Shown piece after piece: positions 39,913-47,692 of a DNA stretch of 64,000 bases. Under the pieces are notes generated by a model. That model had not been told where the DNA came from and did not search any database. It was given only the letters and a program-made list of their open reading frames with translations. The translations under genes were made by a program, and so were the position numbers. Position 1 is the stretch's first letter; each line of letters opens with the position of its first letter. The stretch is from G958296245 sp963664035 (GTDB lineage: Bacteria; Chloroflexota; Dehalococcoidia; Lucifugimonadales; G958296245). Location: assembly GCA_963664035.2 (NCBI GenBank), contig OY760867.2, positions 1,240,001 to 1,304,000 on the forward strand. The letters are read 5' to 3'.

Positions 39913-39926
39913 ATAGTAATCACTAT
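39913..39926. promoter_or_regulatory. Inverted repeat between dnaJ and hsp20
   Basis: ATAGTAATCACTAT (stem ATAGT/ACTAT, spacer AATC) lies 8 bp upstream of the hsp20 -35 box and 79 bp from the dnaJ start, in an unusually AT-rich stretch. It is a candidate operator for divergent control. The canonical HspR site CTTGAGT-N7-ACTCAAG was not found; only an ATTGAGT half-site lies within the hsp20 promoter spacer. Confidence 0.35.
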
Positions 39927-39933
39927 ATATCAC

Positions 39934-39963
39934 TTGACATATTCTATTGAGTATGCTTATACT
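39934..39963 (+). promoter_or_regulatory. Promoter of hsp20
   Basis: TTGACA (39934-39939) and TATACT (39958-39963) are separated by 18 bp and lie about 50 bp before the hsp20 ATG. The spacer contains ATTGAGT, an HspR-like half-site. Confidence 0.7.
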
Positions 39964-40013
39964 ATGTGTACGAGGCCCCAAACAGGGCCAATTGAAGCAC
40001 AGGGAGGCATGGA

Positions 40014-40457
40014 ATGACAATACAGAGGTTGTACCCGAGGACGGACGCGCGCAGGGTCGAGGACGCCGTGGACAGGTTCTGGCGGGGGTTCGGGCTGAGG
40101 CCGTTCACCCACAGGGACCTGGGAGCGGGGGCGCTGCCCATCGACGTGGCCGAGACGGACGAGCAGGTGACGGTCACGGCATCGCTGCCGGGCCTGGGCG
40201 CGGACGAGATCGAGGTCACGGCCCAGGAGGGCGTGCTGACCATCGCGGGCCAGTCGGTCGGCGAGAGCGAGGAGAAGGCCGGGCGCTACCTGGTGCGCGA
40301 GCGGCGCGCCGGCTCGGTGCGCAGGTCGCTCCGCCTGCCGGAGATCGTAGACGCCGAGAAGGCCCAGTCGGCCTACGAGAACGGCGTGCTCACGGTAACC
40401 CTCCCCAAGCGGGAGGAGAAGAGGGCGCGAAAGATCGAGGTGCAGGTCAAGTCCTAA
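40014..40457 (+). CDS. Small heat-shock protein, Hsp20/alpha-crystallin family
   Basis: A 147-residue protein from ATG 40014 behind CACAGGGAGGCATGGA. The alpha-crystallin domain runs from LPIDVAETDEQVTVTASLPG to GVLTVTLPKREEKRARKIEV. It contains EGVLTIAGQSVGESEEKAGR and the A-x-x-x-N-G-V-L-T-V-T-L-P motif (AYENGVLTVTLPK). It holds unfolding proteins in an ATP-independent way. A strong hairpin terminator lies 22 bp after the stop. Confidence 0.96.
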   Translation: MTIQRLYPRTDARRVEDAVDRFWRGFGLRPFTHRDLGAGALPIDVAETDEQVTVTASLPGLGADEIEVTAQEGVLTIAGQSVGESEEKAGRYLVRERRAGSVRRSLRLPEIVDAEKAQSAYENGVLTVTLPKREEKRARKIEVQVKS

Positions 40458-40478
40458 CGGCGTAGCCGGACGCAGGGA

Positions 40479-40510
40479 AGTCAGGCCCCCGCACATGCGG
40501 GGGCCTGACT
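40479..40510 (+). terminator. Strong hairpin after hsp20
   Basis: This is a perfect 15-bp inverted repeat around a 2-base loop (AGTCAGGCCCCCGCA, CA, TGCGGGGGCCTGACT). It is followed by GATTTGGGG rather than a long T run, so it is a terminator by position and stability more than by a classical tail. Confidence 0.75.
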
Positions 40511-40525
40511 GATTTGGGGCCTTAC

Positions 40526-40693
40526 CTACACGGAGATGATGTCCAACTCCGTCATGCGTTCGAAATGTCTGCGGTTGTTGGTGAGCAGGGTCAGGCTATG
40601 GCGTACCGCAGTAGAGCCAATAAGAAGGTCAAGGTCGTCAAGACGGTTCCCGGCAACTCTGAGTCGGCGGCGCTCAGGTACCGCACTGTCCGG
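40526..40693 (-). pseudogene. C-terminal remnant of a VapC-like PIN toxin
   Basis: The minus-strand frame just after the TAA at 40694 reads RLRVAGNRLDDLDLLIGSTA, VRHSLTLLTNNRRHFERM and TELDIISV, then stops at 40526. This is the second half of a PIN domain with its D-D-L/L-I-G and TNNRRHF motifs. The N-terminal half with the first aspartate and start codon is absent. It follows an antitoxin-like C-terminus, so an ancestral vapBC pair lost the front of its toxin. Confidence 0.75.
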
Positions 40694-41107
40694 TTAGCTC
40701 CTGGACCCGGTCCGGCGGGCTTCGTAGAGCGTCCGCTTCAATTCCTCGCCGTCTATGATGCCTCGCCATGCGCCAGCGGCTGATCTTGTCCGCTTTTCCC
40801 CATTGTTCGCCGACTGGGTGCCCATAGCCTCGCCGCCGCGGCCTAGGTCCCCGTAACGGAGGACCCATTGTCCTCCAGGATGACGACCGGCGCCCACTTC
40901 GAACGGGTCAGGATGTCCGGCAGCAACCCATTCGCGTCTGTCGCCACGCTCTTCCCACAACTCGGTCAGCACGCGGGCAGCTTCCTGCCTGGCGCTTCTT
41001 CTATCAGGATGCCAGAACTCCACCTTGGGGAAGTCGCTTTCATCCTTCCACCCGCCGTTAGGATGCCAGAAGCTCAGCATCCATCGGACCGGTTTCGCAT
41101 TGTTCAT
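40694..41107 (-). CDS. Hypothetical protein with VapB-like C-terminus
   Basis: The ATG at 41107 follows GGAGAGGCGATCA and gives 137 residues. The N-terminal part (MLSFWHPNGGWKDESDFPKV, EFWHPDRRSARQEAARVLTE) is Trp-rich and matches nothing I know. The last 40 residues (AAGAWRGIIDGEELKRTLYE, ARRTGSRS) resemble the toxin-binding tail of Chloroflexota VapB antitoxins. An internal ATG at 40825 could start a separate 43-residue antitoxin. A toxin remnant follows directly. Possibly a fusion made during decay of a vapBC locus. Confidence 0.5.
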   Translation of the reverse strand: MNNAKPVRWMLSFWHPNGGWKDESDFPKVEFWHPDRRSARQEAARVLTELWEERGDRREWVAAGHPDPFEVGAGRHPGGQWVLRYGDLGRGGEAMGTQSANNGEKRTRSAAGAWRGIIDGEELKRTLYEARRTGSRS

Positions 41108-41164
41108 TGATCGCCTCTCCACGCTCCTAAAGGGCCGGGTCTCCGGGCCCGTGTGTAGCCGATG

Positions 41165-41281
41165 CTATCGTCCTGCGGGCTCCAACGACGTGAGCACCCT
41201 ATCCACGAACCGATGCACTACGGGGCGGTCGGCCTTGACTTCGAAGTATAAGTCCGCACGCTCATATACTACCACGCGCAC
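41165..41281 (-). CDS. Very short ORF, possible gene fragment
   Basis: GTG 41281 opens 38 codons reading VRVVVYERADLYFEVKADRP, VVHRFVDRVLTSLEPAGR. Composition is protein-like and amphipathic, but there is no recognised family and no ribosome binding site beyond weak purines. It may be the end of a lost gene. Nothing else is evident between 41108 and 41308. Confidence 0.25.
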   Translation of the reverse strand: MRVVVYERADLYFEVKADRPVVHRFVDRVLTSLEPAGR

Positions 41282-41308
41282 GAAATCTGGAGCCCGGAGA
41301 CGATGCTT

Positions 41309-42139
41309 CTACGGTGATGCGAGGCGCATGCGGGCGATGAGGGCGGGCGGGATTGCGGCGTGGTTCGCCCACCACATGGGGTTGGCCCGCCCTTCGTCGG
41401 CGGTTTCCGGGCGCAGGAAGGTGGGCTCGGCGATGCCGTCGAGCACGAACCCGGCGTTGAAGCATGCGCCGAACAGGGTACTTATGGGGCGGTGAAAGTA
41501 GTAGTGGGGCTCCGGCTGGCCTGCCATCGCGTTCCCAGTGCTCCGCGCCGGCTCGATGTACTCGCTGATCCTGAGGGAGTAGTCTCGCTGAACGACGCCT
41601 TCGCGTTCTGACTCCTCGAGCAGGAAACGGGTGGCCATCGAGTTGAAGCAGGGGTGCATCACCGAGAATATGAACCTGCCGCCGGGCTTCAGGACGTGGC
41701 CGAAGGCGGACAGCATCGGGGATATTCGGGCCATGTCCATCATGGCCATGGTGCAGACAGCGGCGTCGAAACGGCGCCGTCCTAGGGAGCGCACCGCTTC
41801 CCCATCGGACGCGTCGATGACGCGGTACTCGACCCGTCCGGGGCCGTCTGAGCCGTAGGCCCTGGCCCGCTCGATCATCCTTTCGGAGACGTCGAAGGCG
41901 ACCACTTCGGCGCCGAGCTCGGCCATGCGCCGGGCGAAGTTCCCGTTGCCGCAGGCCACGTCCAGCACAGTCTCTCCTTCGCGCAGGTCGAGGAGCCTCT
42001 CTTGGTTGGGCGCGATCAACTCGCGGTGCCAGCGGTTGCCGTCGCCCATACGACTGTCCCAGAAGTTGGCGTTGCGGTCCCAGATGCGCCTGACTTCGCT
42101 GTCCAACCCTTCGAACTCGTAGCTGTGGATCTCGGTCAC
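41309..42139 (-). CDS. Class I SAM-dependent methyltransferase
   Basis: A 276-residue protein starts at GTG behind GGGAGGCGCACC. EGETVLDVACGNGNFARRMA is motif I that binds SAM. VVAFDVSERMIERARA is motif II, DAAVCTMAMMDMA is the post-I strand, and HVLKPGGRFIFSVMHPCF is motif III. It is a UbiE/Methyltransf_11-type enzyme with a long C-terminal lid. The substrate is probably a small molecule and cannot be deduced. It is monocistronic on the minus strand. The 234 bp to the next gene on the right show no feature. Confidence 0.9.
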   Translation of the reverse strand: MTEIHSYEFEGLDSEVRRIWDRNANFWDSRMGDGNRWHRELIAPNQERLLDLREGETVLDVACGNGNFARRMAELGAEVVAFDVSERMIERARAYGSDGPGRVEYRVIDASDGEAVRSLGRRRFDAAVCTMAMMDMARISPMLSAFGHVLKPGGRFIFSVMHPCFNSMATRFLLEESEREGVVQRDYSLRISEYIEPARSTGNAMAGQPEPHYYFHRPISTLFGACFNAGFVLDGIAEPTFLRPETADEGRANPMWWANHAAIPPALIARMRLASP

Positions 42140-42373
42140 GGTGCGCCTCCCTTGGCTTGGTCTGCCCCTGCGTGGACCATCCTACCCGATGGCGGACGAG
42201 CGCTTCCCTACTGGGGCGGTCGGCGTGAATGATCAGACTGAGATCAAGCTTCGTCCTCACCGATTCGGTGCTTGGTGCTTGCCGGACGGTTGTCCCCGAA
42301 GTTGGGGTCTAGTAGCGTATGGTAGTAATATAAGTGGAGAAACTCAGTTCACCTGTCAAGCACTGGGAGGTAG

Positions 42374-43057
42374 ATGTTGGAGGCGGACCACCTGCGGAAT
42401 CTAAGTCCGTCGATTCAGCAGGTGCGGCGAGTAATTGAGCGACTGGTCCGTGACGGATCTGTCGTAGCACGTTCCGATGGGACCCAGCATAGCATCTTTC
42501 CTGTAGCCGCGAGCCCCGCTGAAGGCGAAGCTCTACGGAAGTGGGTTTTCCGCGAGGGTGCGGTGCATACCATCGAAGTCGGTCTGGGCTATGGAATCTC
42601 TGCACTACACATCTGTGAAGGCTTGCTGCTGAACGGCAATCCAGCCGCTCAGCATGTTGTGCTTGACCCTAATCAGTCCCAGCGATTCGCGGATTGCGGG
42701 CTGCAGGTGCTTGAAGAGGCAGGCGTCAGGCAGCTCGTGGAGCATCACACTGAGTTCTCAGAGATTGCGCTACCGCAGTTTCTCAAGGAAGGTCGGAGCT
42801 TCGATTTGGGATTTGTTGATGGTAATCACCGTTTCGATGCAGTCTTCCTGGATCTGTTCTATCTTGGACGTCTGGTTCGGAGGGGAGGCATATTGATCTT
42901 GGACGACTACAATATGCCCGGAATCAGACGGGCCGTGTCTTTCTTCGTGACCAATCTTGGCTGGACGGTTGAGGAAACCATAGACGACTACGCCATCGTT
43001 CTACGTACGGCGCCGCAAGCGGACAAACGAGAGTACTGGTGCTTCGTTGACTTTTGA
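42374..43057 (+). CDS. Class I methyltransferase (Methyltransf_24-like)
   Basis: A 227-residue protein starts at ATG behind GGGAGGTAG. HTIEVGLGYGISALHICEGL is the SAM-binding motif and HVVLDPNQSQRFADCGLQVL motif II. FDLGFVDGNHRFDAVFLDLF carries the D-G-x-H metal/substrate motif seen in O-methyltransferases, and RRGGILILDDYNMPGIRRAV has the D-D metal site. The base composition is more AT-rich and the codon use less biased than in the neighbours, which hints at recent transfer. Substrate unknown. Confidence 0.85.
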   Translation: MLEADHLRNLSPSIQQVRRVIERLVRDGSVVARSDGTQHSIFPVAASPAEGEALRKWVFREGAVHTIEVGLGYGISALHICEGLLLNGNPAAQHVVLDPNQSQRFADCGLQVLEEAGVRQLVEHHTEFSEIALPQFLKEGRSFDLGFVDGNHRFDAVFLDLFYLGRLVRRGGILILDDYNMPGIRRAVSFFVTNLGWTVEETIDDYAIVLRTAPQADKREYWCFVDF

Positions 43058-43148
43058 CGCTTCGACAAGTGCATATAGATACCGCCTCATGAGTTCATTG
43101 AGAGTTGTAGATAAGGTCGTGGCCTATATCTCGCCGTGGTCCGGGAGT

Positions 43149-43178
43149 TTGACACCCCTCGGAAGCCGGTGCTAGCAT
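43149..43178 (+). promoter_or_regulatory. Promoter of the polyprenyl synthase-hpnCDE operon
   Basis: TTGACA (43149-43154) and TAGCAT (43173-43178) are 18 bp apart. The surrounding GTTTGACACCC...GGTGCTAGCAT closely resembles the sequence at 20430. The 302 bp between 43058 and 43359 contain only this and an in-frame extension of the next gene that lacks a start codon. Confidence 0.6.
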
Positions 43179-43359
43179 TTGCGTTGTTCCGGCGAAGGCC
43201 CTCGTCTTCCGAAGGGCGGCCGGATAGCCGGCAAAGTGCCTGCCGCGGCGCCACGGGAGGCTACCGCTGCCAGATTCCGCTACCAAGACAGCCAGGACGT
43301 CCCAGGGGCTTCCAGACCCCTTCTCGAGGTTCACGCCTGAGATAGACGAGTCCCTGCGC

Positions 43360-44328
43360 ATGAGCCTGGACGCCGGCGGCGTGGGCGTCTACCGCATGCT
43401 CCGGTACATGATGGGCTGGTGCGACGCGCAGGGCCGGCCGGTCGACGCCCCCGTGGGGAAGATGCTGCGTCCGGCGCTCTGCATGTTCGCGTGCGAGGCC
43501 GCCGGCGGCCGCCCGTCCACAGCCGTGCCCGCCGCCGCCGCCCTGGAGCTGATCCACAACTTCTCGCTGGTCCACGACGACATCCAGGACCGGGACGAGG
43601 TGCGGCGCCACCGCCCCACGCTGTGGGCCATATGGGGCGAGCCCAAGGCGCTCGTGGCCGGCAACACGATGCGCGTGACCGCGGACGTCTCGCTGTGGGA
43701 CCTGTTCGAGCACGGCCACGCCGACGCCACTGTGCTGCGGGTCGCGGACCTTCTGACGACCGCCTACCTGGACATGATCGAGGGCCAGTACATGGACCTA
43801 GAGTTCGAGGGGCGGCCGGACATCGGGCTGAGCGACTACTTCGAGATGATATCCAGGAAGACCGGCGCGCTGATCCGCTGCTCGATGAGCATCGGGGCGG
43901 CCATAGGGTCGGGCGACGCGGCCGTCGTGGACGCCTTCGAGCGCTGCGGGCGCTCCCTTGGGCTGCTCTTCCAGATACGTGACGACATGCTCGGCGTCTG
44001 GGGCAAGGCGGAGACCACCGGGAAGCCGTTGGGGGCCGACATCAGGCGCAAGAAGAACTCGCTGCCGGTCGTATACGCCATGTCGGAGGCCGCCGGCGCC
44101 GGCCGCGGCCTGCTCCACGAGGTCTACGGCCGGCCGGAGGTGACGGACGACGACGTCGAGGCGGTGCTGGGCGTCATGGAGGACGCCGGGGCGCGGCGGT
44201 ACTGCGAGTCGCTCGCGATGGAGCACCGCGACCGGGCCCTGGAGCCGCTGCGTCCGCTGGAGCTTTCGCCCGAGGCGTACAATGGACTGGAAGACCTGAC
44301 CGGCTTCCTGGTAGCGCGGGAGCACTGA
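43360..44328 (+). CDS. Polyprenyl diphosphate synthase (FPP/GGPP type)
   Basis: The protein has 322 residues. NFSLVHDDIQDRDEVRRHRP holds the first Asp-rich motif (DDIQD), and LLFQIRDDMLGVWG holds the second (DDMLG). GKMLRPALCMFACEAAGG and KPLGADIRRKKNSLP are standard isoprenyl synthase segments. The frame is open upstream to about 43222 (LPDPFSRFTPEIDESLR) with no ATG, GTG or TTG. ATG 43360 has no good ribosome binding site, so the real start may be a rare codon upstream. It supplies farnesyl diphosphate or a longer prenyl donor to the hpnCDE genes that follow. Confidence 0.93.
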   Translation: MSLDAGGVGVYRMLRYMMGWCDAQGRPVDAPVGKMLRPALCMFACEAAGGRPSTAVPAAAALELIHNFSLVHDDIQDRDEVRRHRPTLWAIWGEPKALVAGNTMRVTADVSLWDLFEHGHADATVLRVADLLTTAYLDMIEGQYMDLEFEGRPDIGLSDYFEMISRKTGALIRCSMSIGAAIGSGDAAVVDAFERCGRSLGLLFQIRDDMLGVWGKAETTGKPLGADIRRKKNSLPVVYAMSEAAGAGRGLLHEVYGRPEVTDDDVEAVLGVMEDAGARRYCESLAMEHRDRALEPLRPLELSPEAYNGLEDLTGFLVAREH

Positions 44329-44346
44329 CGGCATGGCGAGGACCGG

Positions 44347-45237
44347 ATGGAAACGGCGCTGACGACGCATACGCGGCGGTACACTGCGGAGGAGGGGTAC
44401 GCCCTCTGCGTGCGGCTGGCCCAGTCGCACTACGAGAACTTCACCGTCGCCTCCTGGCTGCTGCCCAGGCAGAAGCGACGCCACGTCTACGCCGTCTACG
44501 CCTACTGCCGCTACGTGGACGACCTCGGGGACGAGTACGAGGGCGACCGGCTAGCCGCCCTGGACGGCCTGGAGCGCGAGGTGCGCCTGTGCTACGACGG
44601 CGAGCCTTCCCACCCCTACCTCGTCGCCCTCCAGCAGACGATACGCGAGCACGACGTCCCCATCGAGCCGTTCCTGGGGCTGATCGAGGCGAACCGTATG
44701 GACCAGCGGACGAAGCGGTATCCGACCTACGAGGACCTGGCGCACTACTGCCGCCACTCGGCGGACCCGGTGGGGCGGCTCGTGCTCTACCTGTTCGGGT
44801 ACCGCGACGCCCACAGGCAGAAGCTTTCCGACTACACCTGCACGGCCCTCCAGCTAACCAACTTCTGGCAGGACGTGAGCCGCGACTACGCGATGGGGCG
44901 CATCTACGTCCCCCTGGAGGACATGGAGCGCTTCGGGTACTCGGAGGAGATGCTCGCCGAGAACAAGCCCACGCCGGAGTTCCGTGAGCTGATGGCCTTC
45001 GAGGTCGACCGGGCGCGCGGGCTCTTCCACCGCGGCCTGGAGCTGGTCCAGACGCTGGACGGCAGGTTCAAGCTGGACGTCGCGCTGTTCAGCCTAGGGG
45101 GCATGAGGATACTGGACGCGATAGAGCGACAGGATTACGACGTGTTGTCGAGGCGGCCCGCGCTGTCCAAGGGCGCCAAGATCGGGCTGATGGCGCGCAC
45201 CGCGCTCAATCTCTGGCTGCGGGGCAGGGTATGGTGA
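44347..45237 (+). CDS. hpnC: Squalene pathway protein HpnC
   Basis: A 296-residue squalene/phytoene synthase-family protein. YAYCRYVDDLGDEYEGDRLA carries the first Asp motif, and LTNFWQDVSRDYAMGRIYVP the second. In the HpnCDE route HpnC converts presqualene diphosphate to hydroxysqualene. The gene order prenyl synthase-hpnC-hpnD-hpnE and the NFTVASWLLPRQKRRHVYAV N-terminus support HpnC over phytoene synthase. It overlaps hpnD by 7 bp. Confidence 0.93.
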   Translation: METALTTHTRRYTAEEGYALCVRLAQSHYENFTVASWLLPRQKRRHVYAVYAYCRYVDDLGDEYEGDRLAALDGLEREVRLCYDGEPSHPYLVALQQTIREHDVPIEPFLGLIEANRMDQRTKRYPTYEDLAHYCRHSADPVGRLVLYLFGYRDAHRQKLSDYTCTALQLTNFWQDVSRDYAMGRIYVPLEDMERFGYSEEMLAENKPTPEFRELMAFEVDRARGLFHRGLELVQTLDGRFKLDVALFSLGGMRILDAIERQDYDVLSRRPALSKGAKIGLMARTALNLWLRGRVW

Positions 45238-46094
45238 CCGCCGCAACGCAGGCGGCCTACGCCCACTGCCGGGACATCACGCGGGCGCGCGCCAAGAACT
45301 TCTACTACGCCTTCCGCACGCTTCCGGCCCCGAAGCGGCGCGCCATCTACGCCGCCTACGCCTTCTGCCGGCTGTGCGACGACATAGCCGACGGCGACGC
45401 CCCGGTCGAGGAGAAGCGCGCGGCGCTGCGGGAGACGCGCGCCCGCCTGCGCGGGGAGAACGGCGGCCTGCCGGACCCCGTGTTCGACGCGCTGGGGCAC
45501 GCCATCGCCGCGTACTCGATCCCCGTGGAGCTGTTCGAGGAGGTGGTCGACGGCGTGGAGATGGACCTCGTCAAGGCCCGTTACGATACCTTCGACGACC
45601 TGCGCGAGTACTGCTTCGGCGTCGCCTCCGCCGTGGGCCTGATCAGCATAGAGGTCTTCGGGTACGAGGACGAGGCCGCGAAGGAGTACGCGATCGACTT
45701 GGGCATCGCCATGCAGCTCACCAACATCATGCGCGACCTCAGGGAGGATGCGGAGCGCGGCAGGATATACCTCCCGCTGGACGAGTTGGACGCCTTCGGC
45801 TACTCGCAGCAACAGCTCATGGACGGCGTGGTCAACGACGAGTTCAGGGAGCTGATGAGGTTCCAGGCGGAGCGCGCCCGGGGGTACTTCGCCAGCGGCA
45901 GCCGCCTGATGCCCCTGCTGGGGCCAAGGGCGAGGGCGTGCCCCGGGGTGCTGGCCGCCGTCTACGGCGCCCTGCTGGACAGCATCGAGAGCGCAGGGTA
46001 CGACGTCTTCCGGCAGCGTATCGCCCTGAGCACGCGCCGCAAGCTCTTCATCATGGCGAAGACGTGGGCGGCAAGCCTCCTGGGCAAGGGGTAG
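45231..46094 (+). CDS. hpnD: Presqualene diphosphate synthase HpnD
   Basis: A 287-residue protein: RARAKNFYYAFRTLPAPKRR, YAAYAFCRLCDDIADGDAPV (first Asp motif) and MQLTNIMRDLREDAERGRIY (second). HpnD joins two farnesyl diphosphates to presqualene diphosphate. The ATG lies inside the end of hpnC, so the two are translationally coupled. A phytoene synthase (CrtB) would look similar; the HpnC and HpnE neighbours decide the call. Confidence 0.93.
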   Translation: MVTAATQAAYAHCRDITRARAKNFYYAFRTLPAPKRRAIYAAYAFCRLCDDIADGDAPVEEKRAALRETRARLRGENGGLPDPVFDALGHAIAAYSIPVELFEEVVDGVEMDLVKARYDTFDDLREYCFGVASAVGLISIEVFGYEDEAAKEYAIDLGIAMQLTNIMRDLREDAERGRIYLPLDELDAFGYSQQQLMDGVVNDEFRELMRFQAERARGYFASGSRLMPLLGPRARACPGVLAAVYGALLDSIESAGYDVFRQRIALSTRRKLFIMAKTWAASLLGKG

Positions 46095-46143
46095 GCGCAG
46101 GGCTGGCCGCGCTGTGCGCGTGGATGGCCTGCGGGTCTCGGCT

Positions 46144-47505
46144 ATGGCCGTGAATCGACTAGAGACAGTCCTGGTGCTCGGGGGCGGCCTTGCGGGTCTC
46201 GCGGCCTGCGTGCGGCTGCTCCGGCGCGGCCTGGACGTGACGCTGGTGGAGAAGCGCCCCTTCCTCGGCGGGCGCGCCTTCTCGTTCCGCGACCGCGAGA
46301 CCGGCGAGGAGGTGGACAACGGCCAGCACGTCTTCATGGGCTGCTGCACCTACTACGTCGACTTCCTGGAGACGGTGGGCGCGATGGACAGGACGTACTT
46401 CCAGCCCAGCCTCAGGGTCGAGGTGGTGCGCGACGGCAGGACGGGCGCGCTGGCCAGCACCCCGTGGCTGGGCAGGCTGCACCTGCTGCCGTCATTCCTG
46501 CGGTACCCTCACGTCGGGCTCCGCGACAAGCTGCTGGCGCTCTACGGTCTTGCGAAAGTCAGCCTGACGGACCGCTCGAAGCGCGCCGAGGCGCTCGACG
46601 CGGAGAGCTGCTACGACTGGCTGAAGCGCCACCGCCAGCCGGAGCGCGTCATAGACAACCTGTGGGAGCTGATCGTGCTCCCGACGCTCAACGACAGCGT
46701 GCGCGATACGAGCGCGGACATGGCGCTGATGGTCTTCCAGGAGGGCCTGCTCAAGAGACCGCGAGACGCGGCGTTAGGCTACCCGACGGTGGGACTAACC
46801 TCGCTGAACGGCGAACCGGCGCGGCGGTACATCGAGGAGGCCGGGGGGAAGCTCGCGCTGGGCAGGTCGGTCGGCGCGATACGAGTGGAGGACGGCCGTG
46901 TCGCGGGCGTGGAGCTGTCCGACGGCGAGGTGGCGCAGGCCGACGCCTACGTGAGCGCACTGCCCTTCGGCGTGCTGCTGGACACGCTGCCGCCGGAGGT
47001 ATCGGGAAATCCCTTCTTCGAGCCGGCGTCCGGCCTTTCGTCCTCGCCCATCGTCGACATACACCTCTGGTACGACAGGCCGGTCATGGACGGCCCATTG
47101 GCGGCGTTCCTCGACAGCCCGGTGCAGTTCGTATTCAACAAGAGCCTGATACAGGGTTCGACAGGGCGCGGGCAGTACCTGTGCATATCGCTCAGCGGGG
47201 CATGGGACTACGTCGACCGCCCCAAGGCGGATCTCGTGGAGGAGTTCAGCGCCGAGATGGCGCGGCTGCTGCCCAGGGCGCGGGAGGCGACGCTGGCGCG
47301 CTCGCTGGTAGTCAAGGAGAAGAACGCGACCTTCAGGCCGGCGCCCGGCGCCGGCAAGCGCCGCCTGCCGCAGGCGACGCCGCTGCCCAACCTCTACCTC
47401 GCCGGCGAGTGGACCGACACGGGCTGGCCGTCCACCATGGAGGGCGCCGTCCGCAGCGGCGTCTTCGCCGCCGACGCGCTGCTATCGCAGGGGACGGACG
47501 ATTGA
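46144..47505 (+). CDS. hpnE: Hydroxysqualene dehydroxylase HpnE
   Basis: The ATG at 46144 gives 453 residues; a GTG at 46114 is an alternative. The FAD loop is VLVLGGGLAGLAACVRLLRR, followed by VEKRPFLGGRAFSFRDRETG. DNGQHVFMGCCTYYVDFLE is typical of HpnE, and the C-terminal NLYLAGEWTDTGWPSTMEGA closes the flavin site. HpnE reduces hydroxysqualene to squalene. A squalene-hopene cyclase is not in the window, so the end product (hopanoid or squalene itself) is not shown. Confidence 0.93.
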   Translation: MAVNRLETVLVLGGGLAGLAACVRLLRRGLDVTLVEKRPFLGGRAFSFRDRETGEEVDNGQHVFMGCCTYYVDFLETVGAMDRTYFQPSLRVEVVRDGRTGALASTPWLGRLHLLPSFLRYPHVGLRDKLLALYGLAKVSLTDRSKRAEALDAESCYDWLKRHRQPERVIDNLWELIVLPTLNDSVRDTSADMALMVFQEGLLKRPRDAALGYPTVGLTSLNGEPARRYIEEAGGKLALGRSVGAIRVEDGRVAGVELSDGEVAQADAYVSALPFGVLLDTLPPEVSGNPFFEPASGLSSSPIVDIHLWYDRPVMDGPLAAFLDSPVQFVFNKSLIQGSTGRGQYLCISLSGAWDYVDRPKADLVEEFSAEMARLLPRAREATLARSLVVKEKNATFRPAPGAGKRRLPQATPLPNLYLAGEWTDTGWPSTMEGAVRSGVFAADALLSQGTDD

Positions 47506-47692
47506 TGACTGGGAAGAGGCGGGATGCCATGGGTGCGAGGTGGCAAACACTGATACCAACAGGCCACAACTTGTAAATGTTCAGGGTACGGGAGGGCAGC
47601 CACAAGGGCTGCACCCTACGGGATGGAAGCTGTATCGTAGGGGCGTCCCTTGTGGGCGCCCTAGGTGAGGAACGCACCAACTCTGAACAGTT

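Noticed and set aside
39860..39970. Canonical HspR operator (HAIR) upstream of dnaJ or hsp20
   Set aside because: Only isolated CTTGACA and ATTGAGT segments in the same orientation were found; the inverted CTTGAGT-N7-ACTCAAG site is not present.
46751..47576. Long alternate-frame ORFs within hpnE
   Set aside because: No motifs; hpnE has both flavin-binding ends intact in its own frame.
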